From the NCBI GenBank assembly GCA_027489295.1, contig JAIYAA010000177.1, positions 1-10,988 of the forward strand: a stretch of DNA of 10,988 nucleotides. The letters are read 5' to 3'. The notes under the pieces were generated by a model. The model was not told the DNA's origin and ran no database searches. It was given only the letters and a program-made list of their open reading frames with translations. Source of the DNA: Sphingomonadales bacterium. Its GTDB lineage: Bacteria; Pseudomonadota; Alphaproteobacteria; Sphingomonadales; Sphingomonadaceae. Below are positions 1 through 5,597 of this stretch, piece after piece (position 1 is the stretch's first letter; each line of letters begins with the position of its first letter). The position numbers and the translations under genes were made by a program.

Positions 1-864
1 GAGGGGGTGGAGAACAGCAACTATCTGGTCGACACGACCAAGAGCCGCTTCATCCTCACCCTCTACGAGAAGCGCGTCGACCAGGGCGACCTGCCCTATT
101 TCATGGCGCTGCTCGATCATTGCGCCGATCGCGGGCTGCCGGTTCCCCCGGCGGTGCCCGATCGCAACGGCATGCTGATCCATGCGCTGGAAGGCCGCCC
201 GGCGTGCCTGATCCAGTTCCTGTCGGGCGTGTCGGTCTCCCACCCCACGCCCGCACAGGCACGTGCCGCCGCCGAGGCGATGGGCCGGATGCACAAGGCG
301 GTGGCGGATTTCCCGCTCGATCGGCCCAATTCGATGGGCATCGACACCTGGCGCCCGCTGTTCGAGCGCTGCGGCACCAGCCTCAACCAGATCGCACCGG
401 GGCTATACGACGAACTCGGCCAGGCGCTGGACCGCGTGACCAAGGCATGGCCGCGCGAAGGTTTCGATGCGTGCGCGATCCATGCCGACCTGTTCCCGGA
501 CAATGTCCTGATGCTCGGCAACCGGGTGACGGGGCTGATCGACTTCTACTTCGCCTCCACCGACCTGCGGCTCTACGACCTCGCGGTGATGCACACCGCC
601 TGGGCGTTCGATGCGACCGGCGAGCGGTTCGATCCCTATGTCTCCGAAGCGCTGCTGGCGGGCTACGAGACCAGCTTCACGCTGAGCGAGAAGGAGCGCG
701 CGATCCTGCCGCTGCTGGCGACCGGCGCGTGCATCCGCTTCACCCTGTCGCGCGCCTGGGACTGGCTCAACACGCCGGCCGACGCGCTGGTGACGCGCAA
801 GGATCCGCTCGCCTTCTGGCGGCGTTCGCACGTCTATGCTTCGGCACTGGCGGCGCTGGCATGA
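1..864 (+). CDS. thrB: Homoserine kinase ThrB, 5' end missing
   Basis: Phosphorylates homoserine with ATP in threonine synthesis; cytoplasmic. The frame is open from base 1 and begins Glu-Gly-Val-Glu-Asn-Ser-Asn-Tyr, which is internal in this family, so the true start lies upstream. The GTG at 7 is therefore not the start. About 287 codons are visible; full-length members are near 320, so roughly the first 30 residues are missing. This is the aminoglycoside-phosphotransferase/choline-kinase fold version of homoserine kinase, not the GHMP type. The catalytic loop HADLFPDN lies at visible residues 161-168 (His161, Asp163, Asn168). The Mg-binding aspartate is in LIDFYFA (Asp181). A conserved [16 protein letters not shown] segment lies near the C terminus. 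The stop overlaps the rnhA start (ATGA), so the two are probably co-transcribed and translationally coupled. The assignment rests on motif recognition and is strong. Confidence 0.93.
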   Translation, partial: EGVENSNYLVDTTKSRFILTLYEKRVDQGDLPYFMALLDHCADRGLPVPPAVPDRNGMLIHALEGRPACLIQFLSGVSVSHPTPAQARAAAEAMGRMHKAVADFPLDRPNSMGIDTWRPLFERCGTSLNQIAPGLYDELGQALDRVTKAWPREGFDACAIHADLFPDNVLMLGNRVTGLIDFYFASTDLRLYDLAVMHTAWAFDATGERFDPYVSEALLAGYETSFTLSEKERAILPLLATGACIRFTLSRAWDWLNTPADALVTRKDPLAFWRRSHVYASALAALA

Positions 865-1307
865 CCGCCGAGCTCCAGCATGTCGAGATCGCGACCGACG
901 GCGCGTGCAAGGGCAATCCCGGCCCCGGTGGCTGGGGCGCGCTGCTGCGCATGGGCGAGGTCGAGAAGGAAATGTCCGGCGGCGAGGCGCACACCACCAA
1001 CAACCGCATGGAGTTGATGGCGGCGATCCAGGGGCTGCAGGCCCTGAAGCGCCCCTGCCGGGTGACGCTTTCCACCGACAGCCGCTACGTGATGGACGGC
1101 CTGACCAAGTGGATCCATGGCTGGATGAAGAACGGCTGGCGCACGGCCGACAAGAAGCCGGTGAAAAACGCCGACCTCTGGCAGGAGCTGCTGGCGGCCG
1201 CCAAGCCGCACCGGGTCGAGTGGAAATGGGTGAAGGGCCATGCCGGGCATCCGGACAATGAGCGGGCGGACAAGCTGGCCAGCGACGCGGCGGTGGCGGC
1301 GCGGTAA
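861..1307 (+). CDS. rnhA: Ribonuclease HI
   Basis: Cleaves the RNA strand of RNA-DNA hybrids, such as R-loops and replication primers; cytoplasmic, metal-dependent. The protein has 148 residues, the usual size of bacterial RNase HI. All four carboxylate catalytic residues are present: Asp13 (in [15 protein letters not shown]), Glu51 (in NNRMEL), Asp73 (in STDSRY) and Asp137 (in DNERAD), with the catalytic-loop His127 in VKGHAGH. The basic, Trp-rich handle region (about residues 84-100) that binds the hybrid is also present. The ATG at 861 overlaps the thrB stop by four bases. No good Shine-Dalgarno site precedes it, so translation probably depends on ribosomes finishing thrB. An internal frame reading through from thrB would only extend the protein with unrelated residues and is not used. 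Confidence 0.97.
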   Translation: MTAELQHVEIATDGACKGNPGPGGWGALLRMGEVEKEMSGGEAHTTNNRMELMAAIQGLQALKRPCRVTLSTDSRYVMDGLTKWIHGWMKNGWRTADKKPVKNADLWQELLAAAKPHRVEWKWVKGHAGHPDNERADKLASDAAVAAR

Positions 1308-1335
1308 GAACAGACCAATTCCGGGAGGGGTGACA

Positions 1336-1803
1336 ATGCGCGCATATGGACTTCTGCTAGCCCTTGTCGCCCCGCTCGGGGCCGCTCCGGCCTCGGCCCA
1401 AATGACGCCCGGCACACCGGCCCAAGCTGAGCATGTCGCCATCCAGGCCGCCGACATCGATCGCAGCGCCGCCTTCTACCATGCGGCGTTCGGGCTGCGG
1501 ACCTTCCCGACGCCGCTCAAGAACCGCCGCTGGCTCGATCTCGGCCACGGCATGGCGCTGCACATCCTCGACGGCCGCACCGCGCCCAAGCCGTCGAACC
1601 GCGACGAGCATCTCGCGCTCCATGTCGACGATCTCGCTACGGTGACGGCATGGCTGGACGCGCACCATCTCGTCTGGACCAACTTCACCGGCGAGCCGCG
1701 CAAGATGCAGCTCCGCTTCGATGGCGTGCGCCAGATCTATGTGCAGGATCCCGACGGGTATTGGCTGGAGGTGGGGGATAGCCGGGGTGTGCCGACCAAG
1801 TGA
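1336..1803 (+). CDS. Exported VOC (glyoxalase/bleomycin-resistance fold) protein
   Basis: 155 residues. Residues 1-21 form a clear Sec signal peptide: an Arg, a hydrophobic core LLLALVAPLGA and a cleavage motif ASA before Gln22. The mature part (about 30-148) is a single vicinal-oxygen-chelate domain. It has the opening HVAIQ strand with His33 and the helix DIDRSAAFYHAAFGLR. The mid strand MALHIL carries His76, EHLALHVDD carries His92, and the closing QDPDGYWLEV carries Glu145. These spacings match metal ligands of the fold. The substrate cannot be told; glyoxalase, dioxygenase-like and drug-binding members look alike. The ATG at 1336 has a strong ribosome binding site (GGGAGGGG, 1323-1330) five bases away, which decides the start over an in-frame ATG at 1240 inside rnhA. 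It lies 28 bases after rnhA and may be in the same transcript. Confidence 0.85.
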   Translation: MRAYGLLLALVAPLGAAPASAQMTPGTPAQAEHVAIQAADIDRSAAFYHAAFGLRTFPTPLKNRRWLDLGHGMALHILDGRTAPKPSNRDEHLALHVDDLATVTAWLDAHHLVWTNFTGEPRKMQLRFDGVRQIYVQDPDGYWLEVGDSRGVPTK

Positions 1804-1812
1804 CCGAAAGCG

Positions 1813-1827
1813 CCCAATAGCGGGCAC
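1813..1827 (+). repeat. 15-bp imperfect direct repeat, upstream copy
   Basis: CCCAATAGCGGGCAC here matches CCCATTAGCGGTCAC at 2229-2243 in 13 of 15 positions. The two copies bracket the low-GC gene at 1854-2225. They may be members of a short intergenic repeat family rather than a target-site duplication; one pair in one window cannot decide this. Confidence 0.45.
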
Positions 1828-1853
1828 GCCAGATACGGTGTATTTCCCAGACC

Positions 1854-2225
1854 ATGTTCGGCTGGTTGCGCAAAAAACTCGTGGGAACTTCCCCGCTGAC
1901 GCTGTGGACTGTTGGTTTCGTCGGCGGCGACATCGTGACCAGCGACGGTCAGGGTGATGAACGAAAGCTGCCCGTTTGTGATCTACGCCGGGTTGTAGTG
2001 GCCACGGATGATAGTGGCCCTTGGGGTGCAGACGTTGTCTTCCTGCTATACTCAAACCACGCCGACCCCGCTGGCATGTTTCCTCTCGAAGCGGCTGGTA
2101 GAGACAAGTTTGTCGAGTGGCTGATTGCTCAGCCGGGCTATCGGGATCGGGAACTCGCTAAAGCGATGGCCTCGACGCGGGTCGAAAGATTCGAAGTGCT
2201 GGTAGTCGAGCCGAATGGCAGATAA
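1854..2225 (+). CDS. Small hypothetical protein, lower GC than its surroundings
   Basis: 123 residues, no signal peptide. It opens with a basic, aromatic start (MFGWLRKKL). Then come a strand-rich stretch, a run of hydrophobic strands (RRVVVATDD, ADVVFLLYS) and a C-terminal helical part (DKFVEWLIAQPGY, ELAKAMAS) ending in RFEVLVVE. This layout recalls a widespread uncharacterised family of short proteobacterial proteins beginning MFGWF/L; no function is known to me. Codons ending in A or T (AAA, TTT, TCA, GTA, CTA) are clearly commoner than in neighbours, which suggests different ancestry. The ATG at 1854 has no Shine-Dalgarno site. A TATTTC hexamer (1841-1846) lies seven bases upstream, so the mRNA may be leaderless. 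The gene converges on scoB, with REP-like palindromes between them. Confidence 0.7.
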   Translation: MFGWLRKKLVGTSPLTLWTVGFVGGDIVTSDGQGDERKLPVCDLRRVVVATDDSGPWGADVVFLLYSNHADPAGMFPLEAAGRDKFVEWLIAQPGYRDRELAKAMASTRVERFEVLVVEPNGR

Positions 2226-2228
2226 CCA

Positions 2229-2243
2229 CCCATTAGCGGTCAC
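2229..2243 (+). repeat. 15-bp imperfect direct repeat, downstream copy
   Basis: CCCATTAGCGGTCAC starts four bases after the stop of the low-GC gene and pairs with the copy at 1813-1827 (two mismatches). Confidence 0.45.
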
Positions 2244-2283
2244 TACCTTTCGGTGAGGATACCGCGCCCGCCCCCAACTACCG

Positions 2284-2380
2284 CGTCATCCCCGCGCAGG
2301 CGGGGATCCATTGGCGCTGGTTCCGCGGTGCTTTCCTCCGGCGTCCCGGCAAATGGATTCCCGCCTTCGCGGGAATGACG
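2284..2380. repeat. Inverted pair of REP-like palindromic elements
   Basis: The left copy (2284-2312) begins CGTCATCCCCGC and forms the stem CCCCGC/GCGGGG around the loop GCAG, ending ATCCATT. The right copy (2352-2380) is the same element on the other strand: AATGGATT, then TTCCCGC/GCGGGAA around CTTC, ending ATGACG. Each is a small hairpin, and the two copies can also pair with each other over about 29 bases with a 39-base spacer. This CGTCATTCCCGC...GCGGGAATCCATT form is a common dispersed palindrome of proteobacterial chromosomes. It sits between two converging genes, where it could stabilise 3' ends or end transcription from both sides. Confidence 0.85.
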
Positions 2381-2433
2381 GTGGTGTTTTTGCGGGCGTC
2401 CGGCGCGTTGCTTCCGCGCTGAACGCCCCGCCC

Positions 2434-3084
2434 TCACGCCGTCGCCAGCGCCACCTCGTACCGCGCCGTGGTCTTCGCCGCGACTTCGTCCGCCGTCACC
2501 CCCGGCGCCAGCTCGACCAGCCGGAACGGCGCGCCATGGTCCGCCCGCGAAAACACCGCCAGATCGGTGATGATCATGTCGACCACATTCTTCCCCGTCA
2601 GCGGCAGGGTGCAGTCGGGGATGAACTTGGGGCTGCCGTCCTTGGCGACATGCTCCATCACCACGATGATCTTCTTCACGCCGGCGACCAGGTCCATCGC
2701 GCCGCCCATGCCCTTGATCATCTTGCCCGGGATCATCCAGTTGGCGATGTCGCCGCTTTGGCTCACTTCCATCGCGCCGAGCACGGTCAGGTCGATATGC
2801 CCGCCGCGGATCATCGCGAAGCTGTCGGCCGAGCTGAAATAGACCGAGCTGGGCAGCTCGCTGATCGTCTGCTTGCCGGCGTTGATCAGGTCCGGATCCT
2901 CGTCGCCCTCCAAGGGGAACGGGCCGATGCCGAGCATGCCGTTTTCGGACTGGAGCGTCACCTCCACGCCTTCGGGAATGTGGTTCGCCACCAGCGTCGG
3001 GATGCCGATGCCAAGATTGACGTAGAAGCCGTCCTGCAGCTCCTGCGCGGCGCGCGCCGCCATGTCGTCGCGGGTCCAGGCCAT
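2434..3084 (-). CDS. scoB: 3-oxoacid CoA-transferase, subunit B
   Basis: Beta subunit of succinyl-CoA:acetoacetate CoA-transferase, which moves CoA from succinyl-CoA to acetoacetate so that acetoacetyl-CoA can enter central metabolism or polyhydroxybutyrate turnover; cytoplasmic, works with ScoA. 216 residues, the usual size. The N-terminal [19 protein letters not shown] segment and the SENGMLG motif, whose Glu47 is the residue expected to form the covalent CoA thioester, are intact. Next comes the [19 protein letters not shown] signature, then [11 protein letters not shown]. The ATG at 3084 is chosen over the GTG at 3087 because its AGGAG site lies eight bases away and its A is the last base of the preceding gene's stop (TGATG). 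It is third in the scoA-phosphatase-scoB unit and is separated from its partner subunit gene. Confidence 0.95.
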   Translation of the reverse strand: MAWTRDDMAARAAQELQDGFYVNLGIGIPTLVANHIPEGVEVTLQSENGMLGIGPFPLEGDEDPDLINAGKQTISELPSSVYFSSADSFAMIRGGHIDLTVLGAMEVSQSGDIANWMIPGKMIKGMGGAMDLVAGVKKIIVVMEHVAKDGSPKFIPDCTLPLTGKNVVDMIITDLAVFSRADHGAPFRLVELAPGVTADEVAAKTTARYEVALATA

Positions 3085-3983
3085 CACTGCTTCTCCTGCG
3101 GATCCGTCCAGCGCGTCGCCGGCGGGAAGGTTTGATCATAGGTGGAACCGAGCCCGGTTCCGTAGACGGGGTTGGGCAGCACGAACCAGCCGCGCCCCCA
3201 CATCGCGCCGATCACGGGGCTCGCCGCCGCCGCGCGCCGCTCGGGCGGGGTAAGGCCGGCGAACAGGTCGGTGAAATCGCCGAGCTGGTCGCCGCCCATC
3301 GCCACGACGCAAAAGCGCTGGGCGATAAGGTTGCGACGCGCGTCCTTGCCCGACTTGCCGTCGACATCGCCCTTGAGAAACAAGGTCTCGCCATGCCTGG
3401 CCGGACCCAATCCGGCGAAGTTGAGCGCGGCTTCGGTCTGCTCGGCATTGGCGGCGGCGCGGTTGGTGTTGAAGATCACCGTGACGCCCATCGCCCTGAG
3501 CGCGCGTACCGCGTCGAGCGCGCCGGGGACGGCGGCGACCTTCATCGCGCCGGTCTTTTCCCAACGGTCCCAGCGCGCCGAATCCCAGCCGCCGGAGCGC
3601 TGCGCATCGTCGCTCTCATAGCCGAGGTTGAGCAGCAGCGTCTCGTCGACGTCGAACACCGCCGCCGCCGGCTTGTCGCCGCAGGGCTGGAAGCGCGGCA
3701 CCGAAAGCGTCGAGTCCGGCGTCAGCACCACCGAATTGCGCGGATGCGGCCCCTTGGGATCGTCCTTGGCCATGCGCGCGCGGACCTGGTCGACCAGCGC
3801 GTTGTACGCCTGCACGCTCAGCGCCGCCGCCTCGCCCGAGCCGTAGAGATATTGCATGCCCCCCGGCACGCCCCCGGTCGCAGCAGCAGGCGCCGGCGCG
3901 GGCGGCGCCTGGTTTACGCTCGCGTCGACGACGCAGCCCGACAGCGCCAGCCCGACCGCCAGCAGCAGCGCGGTGCGGCTCAT
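3084..3983 (-). CDS. Lipoprotein acid phosphatase, HAD superfamily IIIB (e(P4)/class C type)
   Basis: Probable periplasm-facing phosphomonoesterase. 299 residues. The N terminus is a lipoprotein signal with lipobox ALSG-Cys17, followed by a Pro/Ala-rich linker (about 25-40). HAD motif I is FDVDETLL with nucleophile Asp111 and acid/base Asp113. Motif II is FNTNR (Thr173). The lysine motif is in LFLKGD (Lys204). Motif IV is GGDQLGDF (Asp232, Asp236). Trp-rich segments ([26 protein letters not shown]) match the e(P4)/class C acid phosphatase family, known for nucleotide and NMN dephosphorylation. Its start overlaps the scoA stop by four bases (ATGA) and its stop overlaps scoB by one base. It is thus embedded in the CoA-transferase unit although it has a different cell location and chemistry. 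The substrate is not shown by the sequence. Confidence 0.88.
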   Translation of the reverse strand: MSRTALLLAVGLALSGCVVDASVNQAPPAPAPAAATGGVPGGMQYLYGSGEAAALSVQAYNALVDQVRARMAKDDPKGPHPRNSVVLTPDSTLSVPRFQPCGDKPAAAVFDVDETLLLNLGYESDDAQRSGGWDSARWDRWEKTGAMKVAAVPGALDAVRALRAMGVTVIFNTNRAAANAEQTEAALNFAGLGPARHGETLFLKGDVDGKSGKDARRNLIAQRFCVVAMGGDQLGDFTDLFAGLTPPERRAAAASPVIGAMWGRGWFVLPNPVYGTGLGSTYDQTFPPATRWTDPQEKQ

Positions 3984-4687
3984 GCCGCCTCGCGCGGGCG
4001 GACGGTGCGGAACTCGATCTTCTTGTCGTAGGGCGCGCCGATGATCATCCGCTTCACGTAAATCCCCGGCAGATGGATCTGGTCGGGATCGAGGCTGCCG
4101 ACCGGCACCACTTCCTCCACCTCGGCCACGCAGAGGTGGCTGGCGGTCGCCATCGGCTGGTTGAAGTTGCGCGCGGTCTTGCGGAAAATGAGGTTGCCTG
4201 CCTCGTCGGCCTTCCAGCCCTTGATGATCGACAGGTCGGCGCGGATGCCGCGTTCGAGGATATATTCCTCGCCGTCGAAGACCTTCACTTCCTTGCCCTC
4301 GGCCACCTTCGTGCCGACGCCGGTCTTGGTGTAAAAGCCGGGGATGCCAGCGCCCCCGGCCCGGCAGCGCTCGGCCAGCGTGCCCTGCGGGCAGAACTCC
4401 ACCTCCAGCTCGCCAGAGAGATACTGGCGCTCAAACTCCTTGTTCTCGCCAACATAGGAGGAGATCATCTTCTTTACCTGGCGGCTGCGCAGCAGCTTGC
4501 CGAGCCCCTCATTGTCGATGCCGGCATTGTTCGAGGCGATGGTGAGGTCCTTGACGCCCGAGGCCTGGATCGCGTCGATCAGCCGCTCCGGAATGCCGCA
4601 CAGGCCGAAACCGCCCGCGCAGATCATCATCCCGTCGAACAGCAGCCCTTCCAGCGCTGCGTTCGCGTTGGGGTAGAGCTTGTCCAT
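3980..4687 (-). CDS. scoA: 3-oxoacid CoA-transferase, subunit A
   Basis: Alpha subunit of succinyl-CoA:acetoacetate CoA-transferase, partner of the product of 2434-3084. 235 residues, typical length. The glycine-rich CoA-transferase family I signature [10 protein letters not shown] is at residues 25-34. It is followed by [38 protein letters not shown] and [22 protein letters not shown], all hallmarks of the A subunit. Near the C terminus [10 protein letters not shown] and [11 protein letters not shown] are conserved. The ATG at 4687 has a GGAGG site nine bases upstream. It is the first gene of the minus-strand unit, transcribed away from the outer-membrane gene at 4928. The palindromes at 4801-4891 are therefore candidate control sites for it. 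Confidence 0.96.
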   Translation of the reverse strand: MDKLYPNANAALEGLLFDGMMICAGGFGLCGIPERLIDAIQASGVKDLTIASNNAGIDNEGLGKLLRSRQVKKMISSYVGENKEFERQYLSGELEVEFCPQGTLAERCRAGGAGIPGFYTKTGVGTKVAEGKEVKVFDGEEYILERGIRADLSIIKGWKADEAGNLIFRKTARNFNQPMATASHLCVAEVEEVVPVGSLDPDQIHLPGIYVKRMIIGAPYDKKIEFRTVRPREAA

Positions 4688-4800
4688 CGACGATTCCCTC
4701 CAAGAGTTTGGGCCGGCGATAATCCCGGCGAGGCGGCCGGGTCAAGCGAACCCGAATCACCTTTCAACTTCACTGACCTTACGCTACGGCAAGGCCGACT

Positions 4801-4816
4801 GTTGCACTTGTGCAAC
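4801..4816. promoter_or_regulatory. Perfect dyad GTTGCACTTGTGCAAC, candidate operator
   Basis: Seven-base arms GTTGCAC/GTGCAAC around TT, in the divergent gap between scoA (minus) and the barrel protein gene (plus). The size and symmetry fit a dimeric helix-turn-helix repressor. A related half-site set, TTGCACGTGCGA, lies at 4844-4855. The regulator is unknown. A fatty-acid, ketone-body or PHB-type regulator would fit scoA, but this is only inference. Confidence 0.5.
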
Positions 4817-4821
4817 ACCGG

Positions 4822-4838
4822 CAAATGTAATGCATTTG
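4822..4838. promoter_or_regulatory. Dyad CAAATG-N5-CATTTG
   Basis: Perfect six-base arms (4822-4827 and 4833-4838) around TAATG, in the AT-richest part of the divergent gap. It could be a second operator or a promoter-proximal element. No T-run follows, so it does not look like a terminator. Confidence 0.35.
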
Positions 4839-4843
4839 TCATA

Positions 4844-4855
4844 TTGCACGTGCGA
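4844..4855. promoter_or_regulatory. Dyad TTGCACGTGCGA, second copy of the TTGCAC half-site
   Basis: Contains the perfect core GCACGTGC (4846-4853) and repeats the TTGCAC/GTGC half-sites of the dyad at 4801-4816 at a different spacing. One TTGCAC copy (4844-4849) could also act as a -35 element, with TACCTA 16 bases downstream. That reading is weak. Confidence 0.35.
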
Positions 4856-4879
4856 ACCAAGACCCTACCTAGGCGCTCT

Positions 4880-4900
4880 GGATGGCCATCCGGGTATAAC
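4880..4900 (+). promoter_or_regulatory. Palindrome GGATGGCCATCC and -10-like TATAAC before the barrel gene
   Basis: GGATGGCCATCC (4880-4891) is a perfect 12-base palindrome. TATAAC (4895-4900) resembles a -10 box and lies 27 bases before the ATG at 4928, leaving a short leader that contains the ribosome binding site AAAGG (4914-4918). No convincing -35 is seen; the palindrome overlaps where one would lie, so an activator or repressor may act there. Confidence 0.4.
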
Positions 4901-4927
4901 AAGTAACAAGTCCAAAGGTAGATTATC

Positions 4928-5458
4928 ATGCGTATTTTCGCAGCGACGACGCTCGCCCTCATGGCCTCCGCAACCCCCGCCCTGGCGCAGGACGCGACCT
5001 TCCAGGGTCCGCGCGTCGAGGTCGTCGGCGGCTGGGACCGTGTCGAGACCAAGGGTCCGGACGCGTCGGGCTTCGTCTATGGCGGCGCCGCGGGCTATGA
5101 CCTGCAGCGTGGCAACCTCGTGGTCGGCGTGGACGGCGAGATCACCGGCACCACCGCCAAGAAGACCATCGGCGCAACCCAGGTGAAGGGCGGCCGCGAT
5201 TTCTACGCTGGTGCGCGCATCGGTTATGTTGTTGCTCCCTCGACCCTGCTGTACGGCAAGGTCGGCTATGACAACAGCCGCGTGATCACCCGCATCGGCA
5301 ACGCCCATACCGCCAACGACGTCGACGGTGTCCGCCTCGGCGCCGGTGTCGAGCACACGATCGGCCATTACTACGGCAAGGTCGAGTATCGCTACACCAA
5401 CGCCGCGCAGGGCGTGGAGCGTCACCAGGTGCTGGCCGGCCTCGGCTACCGCTTCTGA
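4928..5458 (+). CDS. Small outer-membrane beta-barrel protein
   Basis: 176 residues. The signal peptide (1-20) has Arg2, a hydrophobic core and the cleavage site ALA before Gln21. The mature part alternates polar and hydrophobic residues in about eight strands. Examples are VEVVGGWDRVE, GFVYGGAAGYDL, LVVGVDGEI, FYAGARIGYVV, TLLYGKVGYD, VRLGAGVEHTI, YYGKVEYRYT and VLAGLGYRF. It ends in an aromatic Tyr-Arg-Phe, the usual signal for outer-membrane assembly. Length and pattern fit the eight-stranded OMP25/opacity-type porin family. Function is unknown; such proteins are mostly structural or surface-exposed rather than true channels. An AAAGG ribosome binding site lies nine bases before the ATG. 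The gene has its own promoter region and tandem terminators, so it is probably monocistronic and may be strongly expressed. Confidence 0.9.
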   Translation: MRIFAATTLALMASATPALAQDATFQGPRVEVVGGWDRVETKGPDASGFVYGGAAGYDLQRGNLVVGVDGEITGTTAKKTIGATQVKGGRDFYAGARIGYVVAPSTLLYGKVGYDNSRVITRIGNAHTANDVDGVRLGAGVEHTIGHYYGKVEYRYTNAAQGVERHQVLAGLGYRF

Positions 5459-5473
5459 TCGACCAACGGATTT

Positions 5474-5499
5474 GAGGCGCCAGTATCTGCGCCTCGTTT
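5474..5499 (+). terminator. First hairpin after the barrel gene
   Basis: GAGGCGC (5474-5480) pairs perfectly with GCGCCTC (5489-5495) around an eight-base loop, followed by GTTT. It is a weak intrinsic terminator or 3'-end stabiliser, 15 bases after the stop. Confidence 0.5.
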
Positions 5500-5506
5500 C
5501 CCGGAG

Positions 5507-5536
5507 CCCCGCATCGGCAACGATGCGGGGTTTTTT
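5507..5536 (+). terminator. Strong Rho-independent terminator
   Basis: CCCCGCATC (5507-5515) and GATGCGGGG (5522-5530) form a perfect nine-base stem with the loop GGCAAC, followed directly by six T (5531-5536). It ends the barrel-gene transcript and isolates the next gene. Confidence 0.93.
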
Positions 5537-5561
5537 CGTGCGCGCGGCCAACCCAGGCGGC

Positions 5562-5591
5562 TCGACTTCGCGCCCCCGCCGCGCCTACCAT
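5562..5591 (+). promoter_or_regulatory. Candidate promoter for a leaderless mRNA of the ThDP enzyme
   Basis: TCGACT (5562-5567), an 18-base spacer and TACCAT (5586-5591), each matching four of six consensus bases. The predicted transcript start falls on or next to the ATG at 5598. It lies after the upstream terminator, so some promoter is needed in these 60 bases. Confidence 0.3.
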
Positions 5592-5597
5592 CGGCCC

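Noticed and set aside
7..9. GTG as the start of the homoserine kinase.
   Set aside because: The frame is already open at base 1 and residues before it match the family, so the gene is cut by the window edge.
120..1307. A long plus-strand frame joining a shifted reading of thrB to rnhA.
   Set aside because: The part before 861 is a frame-shifted reading of thrB; RNase HI proteins begin at the ATG at 861.
1882..1912. GGAAC inside the 1854 gene as an EcfG promoter -35.
   Set aside because: No CGTT follows at 16-17 bases.
1854..2225. The small gene as a toxin, antitoxin or phage-defence component.
   Set aside because: No partner gene, no catalytic motif and no defence neighbours; only base composition is unusual.
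2243..3139. A minus-strand frame overlapping scoB whose end contains HSREGGNP and PMDPRLRGDD.
   Set aside because: Those residues are the usual chance translation of the REP-like palindromes; the rest is a frame-shifted shadow of scoB.
5538..5597. GTG at 5538 as the start of the ThDP enzyme, adding 20 residues.
   Set aside because: It lies two bases after the terminator T-run, has no ribosome site, and the added Arg/Pro-rich stretch does not resemble the family.
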